From: Oligoflexales bacterium
Lineage (GTDB): Bacteria > Bdellovibrionota_B > Oligoflexia > Oligoflexales > RGVZ01
Reading direction: 5' to 3'
NCBI GenBank assembly: GCA_947494335.1
Contig: CANLUT010000003.1
Coordinates: forward strand, 186,001-250,000
Length of the DNA stretch: 64,000 nucleotides
Part shown: positions 17,278 to 25,277 of the stretch, in pieces
Position numbering within the stretch: the first letter of the stretch is position 1
How the letters are laid out: the number at the start of each line of letters is the position of its first letter
The notes under the pieces: model-generated
Database searches by the model: none
Told to the model about the DNA's origin: nothing
What the model saw: only the letters and a program-made list of their open reading frames with translations
Made by a program: the position numbers and the translations under genes

Positions 17278-19583
17278 TGACATGCCTCGCATGCTTCAGG
17301 GTTTTCGAGTGAACAAGCCAAAGCTTGCTCTGGAGTGAAAGATTTTTTTGGACTTTCGCTTGGATTACCTACAGTCGTATCAACGTTCACTTTGGCAATG
17401 CGGGTAGCCGGGCGAGAGCGGAGATAGTACGTGGTTTTTAGGCCCTTTTTCCAGGCATACATGTACATCGATGAAAGAACCCCGATGTTCGGACTCTCTA
17501 CAAAAAGATTCAGTGATTGACTTTGGTCGAGAAACGCCCCGCGATCGGCGGCCATGTCGATCAGGCTGCGCATGGGGATTTCCCAAGCCGTGCGATAAAT
17601 CGCCTTGAGATCAGTTGGAACTTCCTCAATCGTTTGGACTGAGCCTTCAGCCATTTTGATTTTGCTTCGGACGTCATCGTTCCAGAGTCCGCGCGCCTTC
17701 AATTCCGCGACCAGGTAGCGATTTACCTGCAGGAACTCACCGGAAAGAGTCTCTCTTTTAAAGAGATTGCTGACTTGTGGTTCGATGCATTCGTAACTAC
17801 CGACGATGGAGCCAATAGTGGCTGTTGGTGCAATTGCCAATAGTAGGCTATTGCGCAGTCCGCTTTTCATAATTCTCGAACGTAGCGTATTCCATAGTTC
17901 CGCTTTGTCCAAGGATGGCGACACACCCCAACTGTCAAACTGCAGTTCGCCACGAGCGGCTCTCGTTTCGGCGAAGGCGTCATGCGCTCCGAGTTGTTCA
18001 GCTAGCTCGACACTCGCCGTCAAAGCGGCAAGGTAAATTTCCTCCTGAACCTTTTTGTTAAATGCGCGCGCTGCTTCACAGTCAAAAGGCCAACCCATGA
18101 GAAAGTACACGTCCTGTAATCCCATGACTCCGAGTCCTACCGGACGCCATCGCATGTTTGAAGATTTGGCTGTCGGAATCGGGTAAAAATTTAGGTCAAT
18201 GACTCGATCAAGGTGCCGGATTGCAATTTTGACGTTGCGGGTCAGCTTGCTCCAGTTGAATGTCTTGTCTTTTTCTACGTATGCAGAAAGGTTGATGGAT
18301 CCAAGGTTACAGACCGCGGTTTCGTCTTTATTTGTGACTTCAATGATTTCGGTACAAAGGTTCGACAAATGTACCGTCCGACCCTTCAGCGCGGTTTGGT
18401 TACATTTCTGATTGCTAGCGTCCTTGAATGTCATCCATCCATTTCCGGTTTGAGCAAGTGTTCTCATCATACGTGAATAGAGGTCGCGTGCCTTAACTTG
18501 CCGTGTGAATTTCCCAGATCTTTCTAAGGCGACATAGGCGTCCTCGAATTCTTTCCCGTAAAGGTCTACAAGCTCGGGAGCGATGGCCGGATCAAACAGA
18601 CTCCAGGTTTGGTCGTCGGCAACACGCTTCATGAAGAGGTCGGGTATCCAGTTGGCAAGATTTAAATTGTGAGCTCTGCGCGCCTCGTCACCAGTATTTT
18701 CGCGCAGCTCCAGGAATTCCTCGATGTCAGCATGCCAGGTTTCAAGGTAAACACAGCAGGCTCCTTTGCGTTTACCTCCCTGGTTCACAGCGTTGACGCT
18801 TGAATCCAGGGTCTTTAGCCAAGGAATCACGCCATTGCTAAATCCATTTGTACTTTTGATTAGCGAGCCGCGACTTCTGACGCGACTGTATGACAGGCCG
18901 ATACCTCCGGAAAACTTACTGAGTAATGCAGCGTCCTTGTATTTGTCGTAAATACTGAGGAGACTGTCTTCCGGGGAGTCCAATAGAAAACAGGATGATA
19001 GCTGTTCATGCGTTGTTCCTGCATTGAACAAAGTGGGTGAACTCGACATGAACTCAAAGCTTGAATAGATGCCGTAGAGCTCTATGGCTTCCTCAAGAGT
19101 TTGTGACAGAGCACAGGCTACGCGCATGAAAAAATATTGCGGGGTTTCAATCACCTCACGTGTGTGTGGGTGTTTTAGAAGATATCTGTCGTAGATGGTT
19201 CTTATGCCAAAATATTCGAAGCGGTTGTCCTGCTCCGGAATAATGGCAGCATTTAGAACATCGCAGTACCGATCTGCAAAGTTCATGAGGCGTTCATTCA
19301 CGAGTCCGTGGGATCTGCCCGCCATCAAACTGTCTTTAAATGACATAATGCCCTGAAGGCTTACTTCTTCAGAAATCCATGCAGAAAGCTTTTGAGCGGC
19401 GATCTTGCTGTGGGAGGGGTCTTCGAAAATCAGACCTGCATGATGCTGAATGTCCACCATCACGGTGTCTTTTCGCTGCTTGCGTTCGGAGAGAAATGAG
19501 GATGGTTGGGCCTCATCCCCCTTTGGAGGAGTTGGGCGGCTTGTGGCTCTTGTGTGAACGGAAGAAACGTCGAAATTTTGCAT
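17274..19583 (-). CDS. nrdA: Ribonucleotide reductase class I alpha subunit
   Basis: Large catalytic subunit that reduces NDPs to dNDPs. The ATG at 19583 follows GGGGAGGG; it gives 769 residues. Visible active-site parts are SSCFL (Cys198), NLCTEI (Asn408, Cys410, Glu412), CNLGSIN (Cys425), the tyrosine pair in KTTYYLRS and the C-terminal dithiol CEAC that re-reduces the site. The first ~80 residues do not show a recognisable ATP-cone, so the usual dATP activity switch may be absent; this is a reading by eye. The 4-base overlap with nrdB indicates coupled translation. Upstream lie a TTGACA promoter and NrdR-type boxes. Confidence 0.95.
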   Translation of the reverse strand: MQNFDVSSVHTRATSRPTPPKGDEAQPSSFLSERKQRKDTVMVDIQHHAGLIFEDPSHSKIAAQKLSAWISEEVSLQGIMSFKDSLMAGRSHGLVNERLMNFADRYCDVLNAAIIPEQDNRFEYFGIRTIYDRYLLKHPHTREVIETPQYFFMRVACALSQTLEEAIELYGIYSSFEFMSSSPTLFNAGTTHEQLSSCFLLDSPEDSLLSIYDKYKDAALLSKFSGGIGLSYSRVRSRGSLIKSTNGFSNGVIPWLKTLDSSVNAVNQGGKRKGACCVYLETWHADIEEFLELRENTGDEARRAHNLNLANWIPDLFMKRVADDQTWSLFDPAIAPELVDLYGKEFEDAYVALERSGKFTRQVKARDLYSRMMRTLAQTGNGWMTFKDASNQKCNQTALKGRTVHLSNLCTEIIEVTNKDETAVCNLGSINLSAYVEKDKTFNWSKLTRNVKIAIRHLDRVIDLNFYPIPTAKSSNMRWRPVGLGVMGLQDVYFLMGWPFDCEAARAFNKKVQEEIYLAALTASVELAEQLGAHDAFAETRAARGELQFDSWGVSPSLDKAELWNTLRSRIMKSGLRNSLLLAIAPTATIGSIVGSYECIEPQVSNLFKRETLSGEFLQVNRYLVAELKARGLWNDDVRSKIKMAEGSVQTIEEVPTDLKAIYRTAWEIPMRSLIDMAADRGAFLDQSQSLNLFVESPNIGVLSSMYMYAWKKGLKTTYYLRSRPATRIAKVNVDTTVGNPSESPKKSFTPEQALACSLENPEACEACQ

Positions 19584-19678
19584 AAAGGAACCCTCCCCTG
19601 GGTAAGCCCAAAGATTGAACAGAATGACTTGCGATGATGGGCTGTTACACCCAAATTTGAGATCGTGCTCTAAGGAAA

Positions 19679-19708
19679 AGGATAAGGCAGATAGTGTTTC
19701 AATGTCAA
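19679..19708 (-). promoter_or_regulatory. nrdAB promoter
   Basis: On the minus strand TTGACA (19708-19703) is followed after 18 bases by TATCCT (19684-19679), about 95 bases before the nrdA ATG. The -35 is perfect and the -10 is 4/6. An NrdR-type half site lies between the two elements, as expected for repression. Confidence 0.65.
19682..19697. promoter_or_regulatory. NrdR box, downstream, half-conserved
   Basis: Read on the minus strand this is ACACTATCTGCCTTAT. The left half matches an NrdR box and the right half has decayed. Its start is 33 bases from the start of the perfect box, close to three helical turns, and it sits between the -35 and -10 elements of nrdAB. Confidence 0.5.
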
Positions 19709-19714
19709 CGCCAG

Positions 19715-19730
19715 ACACTACCGGTAGTGT
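19715..19730. promoter_or_regulatory. NrdR box, upstream, perfect palindrome
   Basis: The 16-base sequence ACACTACCGGTAGTGT is a perfect palindrome and keeps the ACAC..TA......TAGTGT outer pattern of NrdR boxes. It lies just upstream of the nrdA -35 element. NrdR is the ATP/dATP-sensing repressor of ribonucleotide reductase genes; its gene is not in this window. Confidence 0.7.
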
Positions 19731-19944
19731 TGTGGAATTGGGCAGCAATGTATGAAGTGCCCGGTATTTATGGCTTTGCACAACTCAAAAAAATTTTTGT
19801 CCACAGGTTACCCCAAGGTCCCTTCACCATGGAGGATGTGGGGGATTTTTGAGCCTCTCGAAAAAGCTTTCCGTTTTTTTGGCTTCAAGGTGTGCTCGGT
19901 ATTGCCGATACCGACAAAGGATTCCAAGGAGTTAGGAATAGTTG

Positions 19945-21591
19945 ATGAGTCTTCCGGCAGCCAATTTGTATTTTGCCAGTCCACATCCATGGTCTTCGGC
20001 TATCCGCTCGTTCGCGGAACTGTCGTTTTTGGCTTTGGTCGTTCAAATTGAAGACGCGGAGCACGCGTTTGCCCAATTACGATATGCCAATCACAAAAGG
20101 ACGGATGAGTCCGAGCATATGGCTGTGGCGCAGCGTCTCAAAAGTGTTTTCTCCCGATGCGTTGTTATCGACGCCACTCCAACGTTTTTACAATCGATAG
20201 ATAGAAAAACTCTGCACGCAGCAACGATTCACATACGCAAGCAGTTCATGGATCTGAGTGTGCCAAAAGGAGTGGATTTACTAAGAGGCCTGATCACTGG
20301 AACGCCTACGCCCAACTGTATATTGCCGAATACATTACGCTCTTCAAAGATGCGATTGACCATTCATGCCCGCAATGGACAGTCCGGGCACCTGCAGATT
20401 CTTATGACGTCCTCGCTAGATGTTGATACCAATCCTCCGCTGATCGGAAGCAGCTTGCTACTTTCATTGCTCGATTCATCAGCGCCTCTGCTCGTCTGCA
20501 TCGGTCTTGATGGACAGATCTCGTACCTAAACAACGGCATGGCAGAGATAACCGGGGCGCAAATTTTTGGTAGAAAAACTCAGATATCAGACATCCTCAC
20601 TCACGAGAGCGCAGTGAGGTTTACCCAGGTTTCAACTATGATTTCCATGTCCGGCCGGCCTTGGCATGGTTTCCTCGAGGTCATGCGTCCTGACACCGGT
20701 GCGACAACGTTTGTTCAATGTCGTGTCGACTTAGTCAGGGATCATGCAGAACAAAGGACTTTGGGCTATGTGATCTCCGGACAGAAGGCTTCGCATAACG
20801 TGCGCAGTTCGATCATGGAGTCACAAAATGTAGAAGCGATTAGCCAAGCTGCGCGTTTTGAAATTGTTGGTAAAATAGCCGCTGACATGATTTATGACGC
20901 AACTGGATCACTTGGAGTCATAAAAAATGCATCCGAAGAACTGAAATTACTATCCAAACAGATGACGTCACAGGGTCTTAATTTTATGAAAGATCCGATG
21001 CTTCATCAGGCTCGCCGTATTTCTATGATGAGTCATCGGGTTCAAAGTATTGTCGATGTCATTGATGGATTAGCCCGAGATGGAGCGCAAGAAAAGAACG
21101 ATCACGTAAATTTGAACGATCTCCTCGCTGAGGTGTCAGACATTGTCGAGCACTTTGCAAAAAATATCGGCGTTTCCGTGGAAGTCGAACGTCCTCAGCA
21201 GGTGTTGACGGTTCCAATGCAACGTTTACGTATCGGGCAAGTGCTTACAAATTTGCTCATAAACGCGTGTGAGGCTGTAAAAGGTGGCGCTGACTGCTTG
21301 GTCAAGCTGGCCATCATCTGTGATGAGGAGTGGATTTATATTGCGGTCACCAATGCCGGACGACCGATTCCAGCTGAGACGAGGATCAGGCTGTTTGAGC
21401 CTCATTTTTCGACAAAAAAAGGTGGCCTTAGAACTGGGGTTGGCCTTTTTGTCTCCCGTCAAATTGCTCGTGAGCACGGGGGGGATCTGTACTTCGATGA
21501 TACGAGTGAGCTAACTCGTTTTGTTCTTGAGTTGCCATTGCTTAAACCGACCACAGCAAATCAAGATGATGATAGCTGGGAGGAAATTTGA
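19945..21591 (+). CDS. PAS-histidine kinase homologue without the phospho-acceptor histidine
   Basis: The 548-residue protein has a ~170-residue N-terminal region of unknown type, a PAS domain at about 175-290, a dimerisation helix pair at about 300-385, and a HATPase_c domain at about 405-535. The N box LLINACEAV and the G2 loop GGLRTGVGL are present. In the H box, GKIAADMIYDATGSLGVI aligns with the usual GxLAAGIAHEINNPLGVI; the His is Tyr317 and the following Glu is Asp. In the G1 box, VTNAGRPIP has lost the usual Asp. No membrane segment or receiver domain is seen. ATG at 19945 after AGGAATAGTTG. It may act as a binding or scaffold partner rather than a kinase. Confidence 0.8.
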   Translation: MSLPAANLYFASPHPWSSAIRSFAELSFLALVVQIEDAEHAFAQLRYANHKRTDESEHMAVAQRLKSVFSRCVVIDATPTFLQSIDRKTLHAATIHIRKQFMDLSVPKGVDLLRGLITGTPTPNCILPNTLRSSKMRLTIHARNGQSGHLQILMTSSLDVDTNPPLIGSSLLLSLLDSSAPLLVCIGLDGQISYLNNGMAEITGAQIFGRKTQISDILTHESAVRFTQVSTMISMSGRPWHGFLEVMRPDTGATTFVQCRVDLVRDHAEQRTLGYVISGQKASHNVRSSIMESQNVEAISQAARFEIVGKIAADMIYDATGSLGVIKNASEELKLLSKQMTSQGLNFMKDPMLHQARRISMMSHRVQSIVDVIDGLARDGAQEKNDHVNLNDLLAEVSDIVEHFAKNIGVSVEVERPQQVLTVPMQRLRIGQVLTNLLINACEAVKGGADCLVKLAIICDEEWIYIAVTNAGRPIPAETRIRLFEPHFSTKKGGLRTGVGLFVSRQIAREHGGDLYFDDTSELTRFVLELPLLKPTTANQDDDSWEEI

Positions 21592-21600
21592 TTGTGTCAA

Positions 21601-21621
21601 AAAACGTCACATGGACGTTTT
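21601..21621. terminator. Perfect 8-bp hairpin after kinase-like gene
   Basis: AAAACGTC / GACGTTTT with a 5-base loop, ending in TTTT and followed by GAGGCTTGTTT. It could end the kinase-like transcript or act as an operator before clpP; the T-run is short. Confidence 0.45.
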
Positions 21622-21683
21622 GAGGCTTGTTTGGTAGTATTTACACCGGCTTTTGATGCTGGGAGTCTTGAGGAGGACTAGAC

Positions 21684-22295
21684 ATGGAAAACAAAACGAT
21701 GGCGGTAGATGTAGTGAACCAAGTGGGCCTAGATCAGATGACCCAGCATCTGACCGAGCAGCGATTGCTTGATAAGCGGACGATCTTCGTCAGTGAAGGC
21801 ATAAATTCAGCGGTCGCTAAGCGCGTCATCAATCAGCTACTAGCGCTTGAGTTGGAGAAGCCAAATACTCCGATAAATTTATTTTTGAATAGTCCAGGCG
21901 GAGAGGTAAACAGTGGTTTTGCCATATACGATACAATTCGTTTCCTCTCATCGGACGTTCGTATTATTAACACCGGACTTTGCGCATCTATTGCAACGAT
22001 CATTAATATCGCGGCAAAAAAGCAGCATAGATTTTCGATGCCTAACTGTAAATTTTTGATCCATCAGCCATTGATACCTGGACAGATTTACGGACAGGCA
22101 TCGGACATCGAAATTCACGCTCGAGAAATCCTTAAAACTCGTCAGAAAATCAATGAGTTACTATCGAAAGAGTGTGGGCAGCCTCTTAACAAAGTGGAGA
22201 AGGATACCACCCGCGATTATTGGATGAATGCCGGTGAGGCCCTTGAATATGGTCTCGTGACAAAAATTATAGAAAACATCTCCGACGTACGCTAA
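21684..22295 (+). CDS. clpP: ClpP-family serine protease subunit
   Basis: A 203-residue ClpP, the barrel-forming peptidase that degrades unfolded substrates delivered by a Clp/ClpX ATPase. The triad is complete: Ser102 in GLCASIAT, His127 in FLIHQPL and Asp178 in TTRDYWMNAGEA. The conserved GQASDIEIHAREILK handle region is also present. The nucleophile loop reads LCAS instead of the common MAAS, and clpX or tig is not next to it, which suggests a second ClpP paralogue. Start ATG after GAGGAGGAC. A tRNA-Leu gene begins 20 bases after its stop. Confidence 0.93.
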   Translation: MENKTMAVDVVNQVGLDQMTQHLTEQRLLDKRTIFVSEGINSAVAKRVINQLLALELEKPNTPINLFLNSPGGEVNSGFAIYDTIRFLSSDVRIINTGLCASIATIINIAAKKQHRFSMPNCKFLIHQPLIPGQIYGQASDIEIHAREILKTRQKINELLSKECGQPLNKVEKDTTRDYWMNAGEALEYGLVTKIIENISDVR

Positions 22296-22315
22296 TGTTG
22301 CCGATCTCCAGGTTC

Positions 22316-22400
22316 GCGAAGATGGTGGAATTGGTAGACACGCTGGTCTCAGAAGCCAGTGCTGAGAGGCTTGGGGGTTCAAGTCCCCCTCTTCGCACCA
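22316..22400 (+). tRNA. tRNA-Leu (anticodon CAG)
   Basis: An 85-base tRNA with the encoded CCA end. The acceptor stem is GCGAAGA / TCTTCGC. The anticodon arm is CTGGT-CTCAGAA-GCCAG, giving anticodon CAG, which reads CUG. A long variable arm (type II tRNA) and the GGTTCAAGTCC T loop are visible. It begins 20 bases after clpP with no clear promoter or terminator between, so it is probably processed from a longer transcript. Confidence 0.95.
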
Positions 22401-22412
22401 CATTGATTCACG

Positions 22413-22439
22413 CCGCAGTCACTTGAAAGTGCGGTGACT
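22413..22439 (+). repeat. Overlapping inverted repeats after tRNA-Leu
   Basis: Two mutually exclusive stems can form here: CCG/CGG extended by CACTT/AAGTG, and AGTCAC/GTGACT. They lie between the tRNA end and the TTG of the ABC gene, and could affect processing or initiation. Confidence 0.3.
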
Positions 22440-22441
22440 CA

Positions 22442-24274
22442 TTGCAGATTAAATCCATTGATTCTGAAAACTCTAGACTTTCCGCTCGGCAGCAGATCGC
22501 TAGGGCTTTGCGACCTTGGCGCCTTCGCGTTTATGCGGCAAATATTTCGGCTCTGACTCTCGGTCTTTTGGCAGCGACCCTGGGTGTTTTAATTGGACCG
22601 GCGTTGAAGCTGCTGTTGTCCCCTGAGCTTCAATACTTGACGTGGATTGATCTGTTTGGACCCGCATGGGGTTCGTCTATTACGGCTTACTCAGCAAGAC
22701 CCGGGGTATCTGCCTCCTCTGTTTACTTTTGGTTGCCGTTTGCACTTTTAATTATTGCAACTGTGAAATCGTTTTTGACGTTTTGGCAATGGTACACCTG
22801 GGAAAAACTGGGAGAGCTTCTAGCTTATGGCTGGCGTCAAAACTTGGTGGAATCTTTTGTCAATGTGAGTTCTGGGCACCGCGATGACGGCCATATAAAA
22901 AATTGTGAGATGCAGCTCGGAGGTCTTATGTCACAAGACATCCGCACTTGCCGCGACTATGTAGTCCATTTTTTCGGCGGATTGCCCCGCGAAGGGTTTC
23001 AAGTTGTTTTCCTAGCGATATCTCTGTGTGTCTTATCTCCGAAATTATTTTTTATCTTTTTTTTCTGTTTGGCACCGGTTGTGATTCTTTTGAGTCGATT
23101 AGGAAAAAAGTTACGTAAACGCGCGACAGCTGCCTTGGCTGATAACTCTCTACTGGGAGAATGGATCCAGCAGCGCCTCCTTGGAATCGAGACGATCAAA
23201 CAGTTTCAGACTGAAAAATCTGAGGTGAGTGCGATGCGCTTACTTAGTCAGGATTTATTTGAAAGATTTCTCAGAGCAGCACGATTAAAGGCAAGGACAT
23301 CACCGCTCATTGAGTTTTTAGGTGTCGCAGGAATGGCTGTTGTACTTGCAATTGCATTCTCAGATATTGCTCAAAATCAGCTCTCTGGATCTGTGGCCAT
23401 GTCTTTTTTCTCTAGTTTGGCTTTACTGGGGCAATCTGCGGCCAAGATGGGGCGATACTTTAATAGCAATCGCGAGGGGATGGCTGCAGCAGAGAGAATA
23501 TTCAATGCGGAGCACGCATTTCGAGTCGCAGCTCAGACCAACTCTTCGCATATCGTTTTTAAGGAAGCGTCTGATAAATCATTTTTAACACTTAAAAACG
23601 TATCTCTAACCTATGGCAAGACGACGGCCTTGCATCAATTCAGCTATAAATTTGAATCAGGGCGAGTCTATTGTCTCGTTGGCCGGTCTGGTGCCGGCAA
23701 GAGTAGCGTGTTTAATGCAATTTTAGGATTAAGGCCGCCAGTAGAGGGGGCTATTGAAGGAGCGATCTCGGCACACTTTAAGGATCGCACGTTGGACGTG
23801 GCTTATTTACCTCAAGCGTTACCAGTGATTTCTGCGACATTGGGTGAGATAGTCTCCTATCCCTTACTCGGGCACGATGTCAAACGCGTTCAAAGAGCCC
23901 TTAATGTGGCCCATTTCGCTTTGGATCAGGACAGGATGTCGCAGGGCCTTCAGACGGTCGTCGGCCCTGGTGGGGTCCAGCTTTCGGGCGGTCAACTGCA
24001 GCGACTGCAGCTCTCTCGCCTTGTGTATCATCATGCTCCCTTTGTACTAGTCGATGAGGGAACGAGTGCGCTAGATCCAGAGTTGGAAAGTGTCGTGCTC
24101 GATTTTGTTCGAGGTCTGGCAAAAAATGGGGCTGTGGTGCTGATGATTGCTCATCGGCAGTCAGCGGTTGATGCTTGTGATGAAATTCTTCTACTTGAGG
24201 ATGGTCAACTTGTTGCTGCTGGAGATCTAGCTGAATTGTCAAAAATCCAGTCATTTAAAGATGTCTTCAGATAA
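22442..24274 (+). CDS. ABC exporter, fused permease and ATPase
   Basis: The 610-residue protein joins an N-terminal membrane part (hydrophobic segments at about 33-58, 95-118, 178-220, 290-330) to a C-terminal ATPase, the MsbA/multidrug half-transporter layout. ATPase motifs are complete: Walker A GRSGAGKS at 414-421, signature LSGGQ at 514-518, Walker B FVLVDEGTSALDP at 534-546 and the switch His in MIAHRQS (571). It probably works as a homodimer in the inner membrane, exporting lipid or hydrophobic compounds. The start is weakly supported: TTG at 22442 lacks a clear ribosome site, but there is no better start before the first membrane segment. Confidence 0.88.
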   Translation: MQIKSIDSENSRLSARQQIARALRPWRLRVYAANISALTLGLLAATLGVLIGPALKLLLSPELQYLTWIDLFGPAWGSSITAYSARPGVSASSVYFWLPFALLIIATVKSFLTFWQWYTWEKLGELLAYGWRQNLVESFVNVSSGHRDDGHIKNCEMQLGGLMSQDIRTCRDYVVHFFGGLPREGFQVVFLAISLCVLSPKLFFIFFFCLAPVVILLSRLGKKLRKRATAALADNSLLGEWIQQRLLGIETIKQFQTEKSEVSAMRLLSQDLFERFLRAARLKARTSPLIEFLGVAGMAVVLAIAFSDIAQNQLSGSVAMSFFSSLALLGQSAAKMGRYFNSNREGMAAAERIFNAEHAFRVAAQTNSSHIVFKEASDKSFLTLKNVSLTYGKTTALHQFSYKFESGRVYCLVGRSGAGKSSVFNAILGLRPPVEGAIEGAISAHFKDRTLDVAYLPQALPVISATLGEIVSYPLLGHDVKRVQRALNVAHFALDQDRMSQGLQTVVGPGGVQLSGGQLQRLQLSRLVYHHAPFVLVDEGTSALDPELESVVLDFVRGLAKNGAVVLMIAHRQSAVDACDEILLLEDGQLVAAGDLAELSKIQSFKDVFR

Positions 24275-25163
24275 ACGTCATTTGGAATGGAATATGAGGC
24301 AATCTGTTGTTGATATTAGAATGAAGCCGGGGACTCGCACCTACGTGATCGGGGACATTCACGGTTGCTATCAGGAGCTTCTGGCTCTCGAAAAGCGGAT
24401 TAGAATGCTGGCTGCCCGCTCTAAAATCGAGACAGTCAGGTTTCTGTCCCTTGGCGATTTGTGTGATCGCGGTCCCGACACCAAAGAGGTCATCGAGCAC
24501 TTTGTAAATGGTAAAGCTGCGGGTACTCATGACGTGATCTTAGGTAATCATGAAACGTTTTTTCTTTTGGCATTTGCAGGTCTCAGACGTGATCTTTTAA
24601 AAGCGGCATCCGTTGAACTGGCTTGGTATCATGAGTGTCTATTCAAGCTTTTTCGAGCGCAGATGACCAATATCGCTGCTTGGCGCCAAAACGGTGGCCG
24701 GTCAGTGTTTGAAAGCTACGGTGCAAATATAGATGATCTGGATACTTGGGATAGAGTGTCCACGTCTCATCTCAAGCTTCTTTTTGAAGCGCCGCTGGTT
24801 TTTCGCGGGCCCAAGCTTTTGATCAGTCACGCTTTGATGGGCGTCGGTGACCTGGCTTTGCTTGAAGCGAAGGATCAGGGTCAGCAGGTTGATGAGCGTG
24901 AGCTGCATGCCGCTGTCGTCCGCTGTCTTTGGGAGCGTGACTATCCGACGTCAATGGTGGTGGACGGTGGGCGACACATTTCAGGTCATACGCCTCTTGT
25001 CAGAATTATTCGGGAAAAACAGGCTGGCACGATCCAAATTGACACTGGTGCAGTTTACGGAGGTCAATTGTCAGCCATTGATCTGAAGTCATTACGGGTC
25101 ACGGCCGTAAAATCGCAATTTTCGTGCCGCGATAAAACTGAAAAAAAACATCAGACAGGATGA
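24261..25163 (+). CDS. PPP-family metallophosphatase
   Basis: A 300-residue phosphoesterase of the PPP/ApaH-type group. The dimetal motifs are in order: GDIHG at 31-35, GDLCDRGPD at 65-73, GNHE at 95-98, a later LLISHALMG and SGHTPL. Relatives act on phosphoproteins or on diadenosine tetraphosphate; the sequence alone does not choose between them. The ATG at 24261 lies inside the end of the ABC gene (14-base overlap), suggesting coupled translation; a second possible start is the ATG at 24294. Cytoplasmic; no signal peptide. Confidence 0.85.
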   Translation: MSSDKRHLEWNMRQSVVDIRMKPGTRTYVIGDIHGCYQELLALEKRIRMLAARSKIETVRFLSLGDLCDRGPDTKEVIEHFVNGKAAGTHDVILGNHETFFLLAFAGLRRDLLKAASVELAWYHECLFKLFRAQMTNIAAWRQNGGRSVFESYGANIDDLDTWDRVSTSHLKLLFEAPLVFRGPKLLISHALMGVGDLALLEAKDQGQQVDERELHAAVVRCLWERDYPTSMVVDGGRHISGHTPLVRIIREKQAGTIQIDTGAVYGGQLSAIDLKSLRVTAVKSQFSCRDKTEKKHQTG

Positions 25164-25277
25164 AACCCTAAGATATTTAGCTTACTAATCACTGGAACAG
25201 AAACACCAGCCGACAATTTTAAAGATGATCAGCTAGTGCTTGTTTTAAATTTTTCGACGAGAAAAGAAACAGAAGAA

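Larger units (their letters stand above)
19584..19944. other. Gene-free divergent control region
   Basis: These 361 bases separate nrdA (minus) from the kinase-like gene (plus). They hold the nrdAB promoter, two NrdR-type boxes, and a 7-bp inverted repeat TCGGTAT / ATACCGA with a 5-base loop at 19896-19914 near the kinase-like gene. I see no convincing coding frame; the plus-strand frame from 19752 lacks a ribosome site and family features. Confidence 0.6.
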
